Origin: Oegoconia quadripuncta
Lineage: Eukaryota; Arthropoda; Insecta; Lepidoptera; Autostichidae
Reading direction: 5' to 3'
Assembly (NCBI GenBank): GCA_949316235.1
Contig: OX438754.1
Coordinates: 8,541,501-8,605,500, forward strand
Length of the DNA stretch: 64,000 bases
Made by a program: the position numbers and the translations under genes. A model generated the notes under the pieces. The model had not been told where the DNA came from, did no database searches, and saw only the letters and a list, made by a program, of their open reading frames with translations. Shown here one piece after another: positions 49,292 to 60,965 of the stretch (the first letter of the stretch is position 1; each line of letters starts with the position of its first letter).

Positions 49292-52200
49292 TTAAAAGTC
49301 AAATAACGTGTAGTTTAATTTAGTGGACCCGAGGCAGCCCTGGTCCATGTCAGACGTTAAAAACTGCATAGGCATTTCTGACAAATGGTGGTTATTTGTA
49401 AACGGCGAACACTCCCGGCGGAGTTAATTGAAAATTGTTTTGAGCTTATCAATTTGTTAATTGTTTTTGCTTGTCGGACATTTCTCTTGGCTGTCGGGAT
49501 TAACTAAGTTTTATGGAAAACATAGTGCTGACAAAGTCTATAGACAACAGTGGGTGAGCTCAAGAATAGGGAGTCATTACGGTAGTTGGTTTGTGATCGA
49601 CTGTACCTACCCATAACGTTTAAGCCGAATGGTAAACATCGTTAGGTCAAACTGAATTTATAAATCTGAGATAAGTAGGTTTGTCAAATGGTTTCCCAGT
49701 GCGACATGAAACCAAACTATCCATTCAACAAATACGTAATACGTTTCAACCTAAAGAATTAGCATGAATCCCCAAGATGAGGGTCTGACTGCAGTGAGAT
49801 AGAAATTGCATAAAGCATTTGAACTCATTCCATGGTACTCGTTTACTATAATCAGTCAACATCAAAGGAGTCAGTCAACTTACGCCTCCGCCTTGTGCTA
49901 GCGGAGAAACCGAACGCACTGACTGACAAGCACAGTTGCGTATGTTTGTGTGCATTATTATGAGAATGTCATAAAATGAATTCATGCATGTGTTTGTTAG
50001 TCACTATACGGTCCAAAGCGCTACCGAAGCCAATTAAAATAATTTAAGACGCCGCAGGCCTTTTTCATTTTGTAATCATTATTCTTCGAGGAAGATGCGA
50101 AGCCTATTATACACGGTTTAGAAGTTGCTCTGAACTGTAATTTGTTTGAATTAAAAAAAGACAAATCTAAAGTGGAAACTGCACGTCTCATAATCGATTT
50201 AAAGGAATTAGAAGATCATATCATGACATAGTCATGAATAAATAAGGTGTGACTGCTGGCAGATTAGTCCATTTGATTAAGTGCTTACATTTGAAAGTCT
50301 AGACTTTGGAAGCGCCACGTAATGCTAAAACAAATTGTAAAATGGTAAACAAATTCCTCCGAAATTTATTTTGAATAAGATGTAATTCACAACAGCGTAG
50401 AATGATCTAGCTAATCATATATCTAGATTATCCTAATATAAATTCTAAAACTATATAAAACGTACCAAGAAAACTTAGATTAGGCAAGTAGGTAAAGCCA
50501 TGCTATGAAAAGTAAGTTTTTTAAATAAATGGAGTTGAAATGAAGTTTCACCAAGTTCGCAACAACGCCAAAGTTGTTGATTCAGTTCAAATAACACGCA
50601 AAACGACATACCGTACAAGACAAACATGCGAACTTTGAAGAAATTGTCACACGAAACCCTGGGATTACATTTCAAATGATACTATGTCTCAGGACTGTTT
50701 CAGAGAAAGACAATAACGGAAAAGCAAAAATAGAAAAAAAAAATTGATGACAAACTTAAGAAGCAGTAGCGGATTTTTTTACAGATTTACGAGCACTGGA
50801 TATTGTATATATTATCTACTGATACAAGAAACAATATTAAATACCTACTTAAATAACCTCAATCAATACGTGTGGATTATTTTGGGTAGAACAAATTATT
50901 CAATGCCTTTAATCAAAGCTCTTATCTTTAAGTAGAAAAGACAACACCTTACGCTACAAAAATCTAATATTAGCATTTGAATTGCATAAATATTATCCAG
51001 GACCTAATAATTCCATTAAACAACATGGGAATAAATGTAATAGTAGAAAAATGTATGAGCCTTTAAGTGCTTAGTACCTACAAACGGCGCTTTGCTGCAG
51101 TGGATTCAAAATTATCGCCCACTTGTTGCTCGGGAAATTGATAACAGCCTCATCGTGGGTACGGTGCTTCGATTTTGGGACGCATTCAAGAATGCAGATG
51201 GTACTTTTCAATGAATATTGTTGAAAGAATAAAATTGGTTAGGCAAGGACGAACGAGAAGGTTTGGAAGTAAACGATAATTAAAAAAAACCCTGAAAAGA
51301 TGGTACAATGATTTGACAGGTAGAATTTTATCAACAATTTACAACTATCTAAAATCTAGACAAACTCTATTCAGTGAATTCTATAAAATACCAGATTTCA
51401 GTCATTATCGATAAATATAAAAAAAATTAGGCAGCTTAGTTCAGGGCCAAAATTTCAAAACAAAGACAGCATGTAATATAGCTCATAAAATCCCCTCTGG
51501 GCTTTATGTATTACGTTGGTGGTTTCATCGCGCACTCAGATGCATAAAACATGATCCCGACGTCAGATTTAAACCGTACGTAATAAGAGTATTAAGGCGG
51601 ACAAGTCTGGAAGACGGTGCAAAAGCCCATGGCCGGTTGGCGAGTGACACTTCTCAGTTTGGTCGTATTACCAGACACCGGAGTATCAAACGCTATTATG
51701 TGTTTGAATTGCGATAGACGTTATGACAATGTTTAAATCGGGTTCATAGTCAAATGTACCAATGTATTAAGAGAATAAGCAGTACGCCCATATCTCATAA
51801 ATTAAATCATATGCAATCCTTTAAGGCCATTTCATCTGAAATCTTGTTTATATCTATAAACGAGATAGTATAGATTTCAGTAGCTGAAGCGCCACAGGAG
51901 AAAAGTTTACAGGAACCAAATTTATCATTTCAAAAATACAACACCTATTTTTAATTTAATTGACTCATATAGATGACAATAGCAATTTTGTAATCCTTGT
52001 ATTATTCTTCATTTTAAAATATAATTAGTTATCTTTATCTTCAGTTTTGGATATAAGTAAATGGCAGTTCAGACGAAATTCTGCGAACTCTTTTCACTTC
52101 ACAGGCAATAAATAACTCATCTTTGAAATACCGATCAGAGAAAAATGGATAAAGTCATTCAGATATTTTATGATAAAATAAAGTAAAGTACTTCATACTA

Positions 52201-52499
52201 GAACAAAAATCATAATTTCTCTATAGCAGAAATCACAGATGTAACTGTCAACAACAGGGTTGTACTTGAATGACTAAGGTGACGCTTATTTGAACACCAC
52301 CAAAAAGGCGTAATATTCAAAATATATGTGCCGATTTTTAAATGCTCAAGCTTAAAATAAAATCCTATGATTGATGCGTCTCCTAGACTAATTAACGGAC
52401 AAAAATCAATCAATCCCTAAGTGACTTTTAACCAAAGGTGCTTAAGGCTTTTCCACCATAGACATACTTTAAAATTTAATCCCTAAAAAACATTCTTCT

Positions 52500-52735
52500 G
52501 TACCGTTACAGAAGCGTTTTAATCGTCGCGTTCCAACCGCTTGTTTGTTGATGACACAAAATCGCAGCTTTAGTAACGTCGGGCGCAGCGCTGCATGTGT
52601 CGTCGGGAGGCAATAAATCATCGTCGGCCGGGGGGAGTTACAAAATCGGGGCCCCGGCTTACTTTCACGACGCGGCCGAACGTGGCCAAGCACGCGTGGA
52701 AATACCCACGTTCCGAGAGAAGTGACCAGGGATCT
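52500..52735. promoter_or_regulatory. GC-richer patch in the Antp intron, candidate enhancer or promoter
   Basis: Unique sequence with GTCGGGCGCAGCGCTGCATG, GAGGCAATAAATCATCGTCG and CCGGGGGGAGTTACAAAATC. It contains CAATAAATCA, which resembles posterior Hox/Caudal sites. No ORF of note: the 74-codon minus-strand frame lacks known domains. Confidence 0.28.
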
Positions 52736-52973
52736 CTACGTAGAGTCAAAGATAATATTTAACAATATCCAGTCATCAATTTTGATGTGTCCTAGATATG
52801 ACAGATAAGGTCAGTGTGTCATTTATGGTCAATCGTACAGGATTACAATCCTTTGAATGTATGCCAATTGAAGTGTCTAAAAATGACTAAACTATCAATT
52901 TCCTCGACTGTACAGTCAGCTGTGTTTATTAGGTGTAGATTCTTTATATGTAGCGTTGATGATAAAATATTTA

Positions 52974-53186
52974 ACTAATATTATAAATGCGAAAGTTTGG
53001 ATGTTTGTTTCTCAATCACGACAAAACGGATTAATGGATTTAAAAGAAATTTGGTATATAGGTAGAATATACACTAAATTAATACATAGGATATATTTAA
53101 TCCCGATAAAGTGAGTAGTTCCCGCGGGATAAACAAATTAGACATATCCGTGATAAAATTATTTCATGCAGGTGAAGCCACCCATA
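52974..53186 (-). repeat. Dispersed repeat family F, inverted copy in the Antp intron
   Basis: TAATATTATAAATGCGAAAG, CAATCACGACAAAACGG, TTCCCGCGGGATAAACAAAT. First recognised dispersed repeat above the Antp homeobox exon. Confidence 0.75.
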
Positions 53187-53375
53187 TAATCTAAAATTTA
53201 TATGGTATACTTATAGGGATCGATTAGGTCGTCAGAGCTCCATCCTGCTCCATCGCATATGTTTACATAAGTCTGTACCCCTCATTCCGCGCTTTGCTCT
53301 CGCAAAACTCAGTTATTTCTTTTTTATTCGGAAACTTATGTATATTTCGAGTATTTATATAATGTCAGCCGTTTC

Positions 53376-53600
53376 TTTTTTTTTATGCACGACGGGTTCG
53401 TAATTGACCTCAATCACACCTGATGTTAAGTGAAGATGAGGTCGAAGGTGGAAGCGGAAACCCCAACACATTTGGGGGACTGGTTATCTTATCTCTGAGA
53501 ACCGGAACACAACAATGCTATTAACATTGCTGCTTGGCGGCAGATTTAGATAAGATGGTGGTAGCTAGCCAGGCGGACATTTTAAAATGCCCTACCACCA
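53376..53600 (-). mobile_element. tRNA-derived SINE, family A, head-truncated
   Basis: Poly(T) at 53376, then the family tail and body in inverse orientation up to CCCTACCACCA. The tRNA-like head is missing and a small deletion removes the GTACTAACCC part. Confidence 0.82.
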
Positions 53601-54144
53601 AGACTTTCGGACGTAACTTTGGATTTTTTTCGAATTTCGAAGAATCCTGCTTTCGAAACAAATGATCACGAGTGAACAAAACTTCAGTTTTTTATTACGT
53701 AGTTAATACAAAGTGAATTCTTAACGCATTGTTAATATAACTGGACTGGTTCTAAGCTAAGTGAGGTCTAATCGACCCTTGATTTTGATACTGAAATTTC
53801 ACAAATTAGAACGTATAGCTAATTTTACCATGTAATGTTACCGATAATAAACTGATCCTTTTATTTATAGGTATATTAGAAGGTAATATTAATTTCGATA
53901 CATAATAAAACTTTTGTTTGTTTAGTTTGTACGTTTAAAGCACTTTTGCTCAAAATATTTTTCAAGAAATAAGCATGCTTGACCCTGATCATACTTTGGG
54001 AAAGGAATTGGAAATATTTAAATTGTAAGAATAAGTAAATATTCTTATGAAGTAGATCGCATACGTAGGCTCAGTAACAAAAAAATTCATAATCCTCCAA
54101 CAGTGCCTGTAAAAGATTTTCAAAGTACTAACCAACAACTAAAA

Positions 54145-54648
54145 ACAAAAACCGGTCAATTGCGTGTCGAGCCACACGCAGTGTAGGGTTCCGCATAGTT
54201 GCCGGTCACAATATGAGGACTTATATAGAGGCCTTTATGTATGATAGGGATTTTTTTACAAAAAGTACACTTTAGAAGATTTTCACTATTACCATCAATT
54301 TGTAAAGCCCACTTTATCACAGCTGATAATTTTTTTTGCGTACCTATCCATAAACACATGTTTAGCTGGCAGGGACATCTAAAAAATTTTTTTCTTTCGT
54401 TAAAATGGGCCCTGAATGGAAAAATTGTTCAAGATAACCTTTAATGTTTTTTAAAGACCTAGCCAACTATATCTCAAACTCCAAATAAAACTATATTATA
54501 CTCATTTAGGAGTAGGGCAGGTATACTAATTTTCTTTTTCAAGATGTAAATTTTCTACTTTGTCGACGAGCAAAATATGGATACCTATGCCCAATTATAG
54601 CTTTCTAATACTAAGAGCCTCTTATTAACGGCGGAACCCTAAAAAAAG
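54145..54648 (+). repeat. Dispersed repeat with GGTTCCG/CGGAACC ends
   Basis: Begins ACCGGTCAATTGCGTGTCGA and TGTAGGGTTCCGCATAG, ends ACGGCGGAACCCTAAAAAAA. This pairing of a CCGG(T/C)CAA start with a CGGAACCCTA end is widespread in insect genomes. It carries two overlapping antisense frames of 67 codons that I regard as chance. Confidence 0.6.
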
Positions 54649-55012
54649 TTAAAGAAAAAAAATACTTAAAAATATTTGTGAATAATTCGCCGTCATATTT
54701 TTATAAAATCAGCTTCGCAAGAAACATTTTCAATACAATACACAAGAAATGCGGCGACGAATTAACGTGGCCGAGACCCAAAGGTTGCCATACATTTATC
54801 TGGATAGAGTGCGTGCTAAAATATTGACCCGGCTCCGTGCTACTATCTTGGATCGCATTTGTACTGATTACCCACACGATAGAACCTTATACGAATCACG
54901 AAAGGGTTAAAAAGTAGTAGCTTTCAGTCAGAAAACGCTTGTTATTGAAAAAAAGTAATTTACAAATTCTGTTAGGAGAATAAGACTAAAATTATTACAG
55001 AAACAGGCTTGA

Positions 55013-55032
55013 ATATATATATATATATATAT
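55013..55032. repeat. (AT)n microsatellite
   Basis: About nine AT units. Confidence 0.88.
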
Positions 55033-55280
55033 TAAATGGCGTGGCCAGAGACATCCAAACATTGCATTTGGATGTTCCACAATTGACTTTTCAATAACAT
55101 CCACTATTCACTTTTCGAAATATACAGAAATACACACCTTACAAGGCGTGAGCCCATCGCCTTTAAAATCCAAAGATGTTTTTTGGTGGAAAGTCTCTTA
55201 GTGTCCATATACGAAACCAACGGGAAGAGACGGGTTGGTTCTATTGTTTTTATCTGCCGAAATTACAGCACAGTACACTA
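55033..55280 (-). repeat. Dispersed repeat family G, inverted copy in the Antp intron
   Basis: GTGAGCCCATCGCCTTTAAA, ATGTTTTTTGGTGGAAAGTC, GGTTGGTTCTATTG: the inverse of the 34310 copy. An (AT)n run precedes it. Confidence 0.58.
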
Positions 55281-55358
55281 GTTTGCGTAAGTGAATAAAG
55301 AAAGTCAGGGAAAAAGACGAGCTGATGTTAATGTTATTACAGAGATACTACATTTGAA

Positions 55359-55683
55359 CCGCCTCTATGCTCAATGTAAACAACATAAGGTTTATCGGAG
55401 GTCGCGAGTTCGATCCCCAGCGGGGTACATGTTTAGTACTCGGTTTGGTTGATGGTAGAGCATTTTAAATGTCCGCCTGGCTATCTACCACCATCTTATC
55501 TAAGTCTGCGGCAAAACAGCAATGTTTATATCATTGTTGTGTTCCAGTTGTCAGAGATAAGATGGCCAGTCCCGCAAATAAAATGGTTTTCCAGGTCAGT
55601 AAGTCAGTAACGTTCGGCCTTATCTTCACTTAACATCAGGTATGATTGAGGTCAAGTGCTAACCCGTTGTGCATAAAGAAAAA
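55359..55683 (+). mobile_element. tRNA-derived SINE, family A, full-length copy in the Antp intron
   Basis: Head GCCTCTATGCTCAATGTAAA, B box GTTCGATCCCCAGCGGGG near 55409, body and tail as in the other copies, ending GCATAAAGAAAAA. Confidence 0.85.
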
Positions 55684-55793
55684 CTATTTGTACTTTGTAG
55701 TGAAATAAATATTATACAGTGTGTGTCTCTGACACACAGCCAGAATAAACTTTTATCTTATTGCAACCCTGTTTTTAGGCCGGATGTTATAAA

Positions 55794-56045
55794 TTAATAA
55801 ATAAATATCTTTTGACGGACATACACACAGCGCCATCTAGATCCACACTAAATACATTAATAATGCTAGGTAATAGGCTTGTATTATAGATACGCGATGG
55901 TTGGTATACCTAACATACGATTTTTTTTTTTCGAAAATATAATAATATTAATGTAAACCTCCATAACTCGAGACATATCCGTATTCATGACCTGCGACCT
56001 CTAAACATAGCGATCCGGGTCTCTAAGCCTAACCAAACAGGTCGT
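55794..56045 (-). mobile_element. tRNA-derived SINE, family B, inverted diverged copy
   Basis: AATAAATAAATATC tail, CAGCGCCATCTAGATCCAC, GGCTTGTATTATAG, and a degraded tRNA head ending CCAAACAGGTCG at 56045. The B box is no longer intact. Confidence 0.75.
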
Positions 56046-57200
56046 CAAAAGAAGTGAACTAAGCTATTTAAAACAATGTTCTGTTCGAGTGAACGTAGGT
56101 ACGAACAAAAAATAAGTAAGCGATCGCGCGCGCCTAAAATACGAAATTCATCAAGGGATGACAAGTGAAAAGAGCTTTTAATTTAATTCGTTGCGGTATC
56201 GCGCAGGAGAAATACGAAAAAAATACAGCAACAGCTTGAAGCGATATCGACAATCCATAATTCATGTCCTACAATTTCATACATTTCATCGCGGGACAAT
56301 CGTCATATATTGTCGAGTCGGACATCGATTCGTACCTTTAGCCGTCGTGTTTGAGTTCAAAACATGTTGCCGCTTTTATTGTTTTGTGACTTTATGATAC
56401 GTGGAGATCACTCAGTGTATTGCAACATCGTACCTACATGATATCAAACGGGTATTCAGATTAATGCAATTTCTCTTAAACGCTTACACGTCGTAAATAA
56501 AATTGCTGGTTTCTGACGATGGGTCGGCGTTGAAACCTTTGGTCAATAAGTTTAATTGATGTTGCATGCTTATCTAAAAAAAATTTGATTAGTTGGTAAA
56601 AGAGAGTTTGTTTATATATCTTCTCATAGAGATGAGAATATCAAACTCTGAGATATAATCAAATTGTGACAATTATTATTATTGATAACAAAATACTTGT
56701 ATATGAAAATTTTATAAAAACTTTAAACGAGGTATAACAGGTGTTTCGAGAGATCAATTTTTACTAATGTTTACACTCACGCTCAACCTCATAAGCTAAA
56801 AGTGTTTAGTACTTATACTGACAAAGTTAATCTTTTATTTTAGAGTCATGTTCAAAATTAGGACCGCTAATTTTAAGAGAAACAATTTTGTCTGTAGTTT
56901 ATATAATAGCTATAGGTAATATAACAAAAAAAACACAATCTAATATACGTACCTATTCATAATGACACGAAACACAATGAAAAAATTTGTAGGTAAAACA
57001 TTGATAACATCCATGGCGGCCAAAATACAATAAATGACATAACACGCAACACAATAATTACGGTTGCATGATTAATGTAACTGAATCTACTCCTACTATA
57101 GAGTTAGGTAAGAATCCAATTCTAAGGAAAGAAATAAAGATTGACGAAAACTACGAATACTGGTACGTAATAATTTCCTGGATCTTCCTGGAGTAGTCCT

Positions 57201-57460
57201 GGATTGGCAAAGATTCGGCATCAATATAAATGGAGAGTAAGATATCACTCACCTGCGATTTGCCGATGACATTGTAGTCATGGCAGAATCAATGGAAGAC
57301 CTCAGCACTATGCTCGAGGACCACAAACAGGTATTTCAACAAAAGGGCCTTAAAATGAACATGGACAAATCGAAAATTATGGCTAATGCCCATGTCGTGC
57401 CCACCAATATCAGTTGAGAACTCCATTCGCGTAGTTGTAAGCGAGTATGTCTATTTAGGG
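57201..57460 (+). mobile_element. RTE-like LINE, reverse-transcriptase fragment (5' part of a split copy)
   Basis: Encodes THLRFADDIVVMAESMEDLS and GLKMNMDKSKIM, the RT catalytic box (FADD) and following block of RTE-clade LINEs, then EYVYLG. A TAA stop lies just before THLRF, so it is a pseudogene. It is interrupted at 57461 by another LINE end and resumes at 57726. Confidence 0.85.
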
Positions 57461-57725
57461 CCAGAATATATGTATCCACCCGTATGTAGTTAACATACCG
57501 AACATTCGCACTAAGCGGTTCCACTCTTCATTCATAATGCGAACAGCCAAGGCATGGAACTCCCTTCCAGCGTCAGTCTTTCCTGAATCCTACAATGTTG
57601 GGATCTTCAATAGCAGGGTGAATAGGCATCTACTGAGATCGCGTGCTTCATCTTCGGCCACATCGTCACTTCCCATCAGGTGAGATTGTGGTCAAATGCG
57701 TATCCAGTTAACCATAAAAAAAAAA
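57461..57725 (+). mobile_element. LINE 3' end nested inside the RTE-like copy
   Basis: Frame from about 57471: FHSSFIMRTAKAWNSLPASV and FNSRVNRHLLRSRAS, the C-terminal signature of Jockey/CR1/L2-like LINE ORF2, then a 3' UTR with CCCATCAGGTGAGATTGTGG and a poly(A) run. The adjoining RTE reading frame resumes after it (RLDSFNFEREANRRSQLE). The 3' UTR resembles the tail of SINE family A. Confidence 0.82.
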
Positions 57726-58290
57726 GAATTCCGACTAGACAGCTTCAACTTCGAGAGAGAGGCCAATCGGCGAAGCCAACTCGAATGAGCAGCATTCGGG
57801 GCGCAACGTCTTCTCACCCAAGATACTTCAGTGCTTGAAGATGAAAATCTTTAATCAATAGGTATGTGTTACCAGACTGTGTGACTTATTAGACTGAAAC
57901 GTGGTTTCACACTAAGGGCCTCATAAGAAAGCTCATAGTTACGCAACGACCTATGAAGAGGCTGATTCTCAGCGTTTCACTACGTGATCGAATCAGGAAT
58001 GAAGAAATCCCTAGGCGAACGAAGGTCACTGACATGACACAGCGGATTAGCAAATTGGAGTGGCAGTGGGCAGGGGACATTGTTCGAAGAACTGATGGCC
58101 GGTGGGGTACTAAAGATCTCGAGTGAAGACCACACACCGTCAGGCGTATCGTAGGACGTCCAATCAGAAGGTGGACAGACGACCTGATAAACATCGCTGG
58201 AAATTGCTGGATGCAGGCCGCTTCCAAGTGGCCACTCTGGAATTCTATGGGGGAGGCCTATGTTCAGCAGTAGATGTTCTGTGGCTGTGA
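57726..58290 (+). mobile_element. RTE-like LINE, C-terminal part (3' part of a split copy)
   Basis: Continues the RTE protein: SFNFEREANRRSQLE, then RISKLEWQWAGDIVRRTDGR and RRWTDDLINIAGNCWMQAA, ending GEAYVQQ. Several stops and frameshifts. The antisense frame of about 106 codons over 57907..58227 is only a shadow of this. Confidence 0.82.
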
Positions 58291-60065
58291 ATAAATTACT
58301 TTACGATGAAATAATGAATGATTGCTTGTCAAATGAAAAATTGAAATATTTATGTAAATTACCTTTAAGATTTTATACAAACGATTCATTGATTGTCCGA
58401 GTTGTTTCCGGAATAGTATGGAATAGGATCTAGTCTCTTCTCTTGGTACCTTAAAAGTCAGCATTATAGCTTGACCAATGAATGCAGGCTCCCAAAAAAT
58501 TTGCGATGCCCAGCGCGGCGACTAGGGCAAATGTTCCCTAAGGTTAGCAATGCAAATCTCACCATGGTTGACTTACGTTGACTAGTGTACTTTTATAGCC
58601 TGTTATGATACAAATGATGAATTGATTAGAAATTTAATTTGACATCTGATAAGAGTTTTTTCTGACTGACAGGTACTTATACGGGTACCTACGTTCAATA
58701 AATGAAGCCTATATAGTCACGCCACTTTTGCTGCACACCATATAGGGATCTCATATAATTACTGGGTAATTATACTTAACAGTCATACATTAGCACTTTG
58801 TTAAAACGGGTGGCCGACATTAATATCAGTTTTATAACGATTTCACGCGAAATTTTTAACGTTTTGTAATTTTTTGAGTAATAACACAATACATGATTTG
58901 ATCATTATCTTATAAGTTATACGTTTAAAACATGATAACGTTGCATTTTAAAACAAACGTAGGTAACTAAGAGAAAGTCGGTGAGCGGAACTAACCGAAA
59001 AGTGAAAAAAATAAATAAAAGGAAAACATGGCGGCCTTTCGAGCTCTGATATTCATTAATCATTGCAGTGGTCTGGGCGGGCGTCTGCGGATATACCTAC
59101 GTAAGCTGTTACATTATAATGTACGTGCTCTAATGACTTTTTGTGTTATACATAGATGGTACATAAATCATCTATTTTTGGTTTGGTACCAAAGTTAATA
59201 ATTGTTTAATAACGACATGGTAATAGTGTGTAAAAGCGGATGTACACGAGATACTAGATGATACTGAGTGAGTGTTACGTCATTAAGTGATATAGTGTAA
59301 TAAGGTAATTCACTAAGCAACATAATCATGCATCAGTCAGTGATATGGTGAAATTTTCGTACGTAGTGATCAAAAGCATTGACGTTGTCCGGAAATAGTG
59401 ATGTATCATTATTTTAGTGATCTTTTATCTGTGGAGTCGTCGTCATAGGGCTGTTTTTTTTGTTTCATATAATCAATGGCAACAAGCTGCCTACATTAGT
59501 TATGGAATTCGCCATTCTCTATGAAATAATCGTCTATAGAATTTAAAACAGTTTGTTTAATACCAATAAAATAACAATGTTTACTTGATGTATTTTTTTT
59601 TAAATTGATAAATTTATTTTTACACACCTTTCTTTGGGTTGTTATTTTGCTTTGGTGCCTGTCTTTAACTTACATACACATATTACATAATTCAGTTTTC
59701 CTACTTAAATATTAAAATAAAATGGGGTAAAGCCGGGTGAAACCGAAAAAGAATTTATTTCACGAATACAGAGCCATCGCTCACTGTTGCGTTGACGCTG
59801 ATTCCCGTCGTGTTTCGCATTTGAAATGGAATGTTATTCACCGAAAATTTCGCTTTGGTGTACGTTAAAAATTACGAGAGCCCAGCGCGGGGATTGAACG
59901 AAATTCCGCCCGCAAAAAAGGTGTCAAATGAAATATTCAAATATATTTTAATATAATTCATGCGGCGGGCGTTTCATTTCTCTCCCTCGTAATGGAATGC
60001 TAAATTTTCGGGCGAACAAAAAATATATATTAATGCGCGTACCTAATAGCTTATACAAACTCGTT
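58291..60065 (-). other. Antp: Antp intron, unique sequence
   Basis: No recognised repeat. Five AGTGAT motifs cluster at 59286..59421, and an ATGGCGGCC site lies near 59029. Confidence 0.45.
59740..60030. promoter_or_regulatory. Unique GC-richer stretch in the Antp intron
   Basis: CCATCGCTCACTGTTGCGTT, CCCGTCGTGTTTCGCATTTG, CATGCGGCGGGCGTTTCATT. No recognised repeat. Candidate conserved non-coding element by composition only. Confidence 0.22.
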
Positions 60066-60296
60066 TGTTGGGTATTGTGGCGCACAATGGGTGCCATAAC
60101 TCCGTGTCGCAGCCACGGCCGGTGACGTCTTTGTTAGGCTGGCGAAGCTTTGTTCGGCGCGCGACTCCGCCTGTCGACGCGACATCCTACCCCGGTCTCC
60201 ATCGCACAATTCCTGTACAACAACCTACGAACCATGTTGCGGCTTGCTTGAGAAATAAAAGCTAATCTTTATCTTTCTGTTCCTATAAAAAAAAAA
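60066..60296 (+). mobile_element. Possible solo LTR or retroelement end
   Basis: Starts TGTTGGGTATTGTGGCGC, is GC-richer than its surroundings, and ends with GAGAAATAAAAGCTAATC, a polyadenylation signal, before TTCTGTTCCTATAAAAAAAA. The TG start and AATAAA near the end fit an LTR, but a clear CA end, a target duplication and a second LTR were not found. Confidence 0.3.
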
Positions 60297-60389
60297 ACGT
60301 CTATGGAAGTAATACAATTAGTCAAAATATGAAGTACAATTTCCCATTAAACTCGTCAACTTTTTGAAACACGAAAATATAGAGGTGGA

Positions 60390-60965
60390 GGTAATTAAAA
60401 AAAATGACTGGCCCTTACGCAGGCGGCTAATTACCAGTTTTGTTCCAACCATTACTATAATTTGCAGCAGGAAAAGCACGAATGAATATTTGAGAAGGCG
60501 ATAGAAAGTGAGTAATTGCGTTGGATCACGAAGTGAAAAGTTATGAAAGGTGCCGGCGAGGGTGATTTTTCATCGCCATGAAAACGAAAATCTTAATGAA
60601 AAAGAAAATATTCAATCATGGAACACTCGCCGATATTACACTTTTTTGGTACAATCATAAATATCTAAGGTACGTTGAAACTAAAGCAAATAAAAACAAG
60701 TAGCGGTCCACGGGTGCCTAAAAATTCATCTCGAACATAATACGGTGTGCGGAACGCATTAGGGCTCCAAGATGAGCTTCGCCGCGGGACAGCGTGCCCC
60801 AGGGGGCTCCCCTGCCCTCAAAAGCTGGGAGGGGGGCGGTCTCCGCTCCAGAGAATATTTGACACGGGTCTGGCAGATAGACAGGCCGGTCATGTGTGAT
60901 CCCCGGGCAGGAAACGGGGGGCTTTTTTCCGCTGCTCTATCGACGTGGCTACCTACTCCCTACAT
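60390..60965. promoter_or_regulatory. Unique stretch in the Antp intron with TAATTA sites and a GC-rich end
   Basis: GGTGGAGGTAATTAAAAAAA and GGCGGCTAATTACCAG carry homeodomain core sites, and 60770..60965 is GC-rich (CCCCAGGGGGCTCCCCTGCC). The 86-codon plus frame across the GC-rich end has no known domain and is probably not coding. Confidence 0.25.

Noticed and set aside
57907..58227. Minus-strand frame of 106 codons
   Set aside because: Antisense shadow of the RTE-like LINE fragment.
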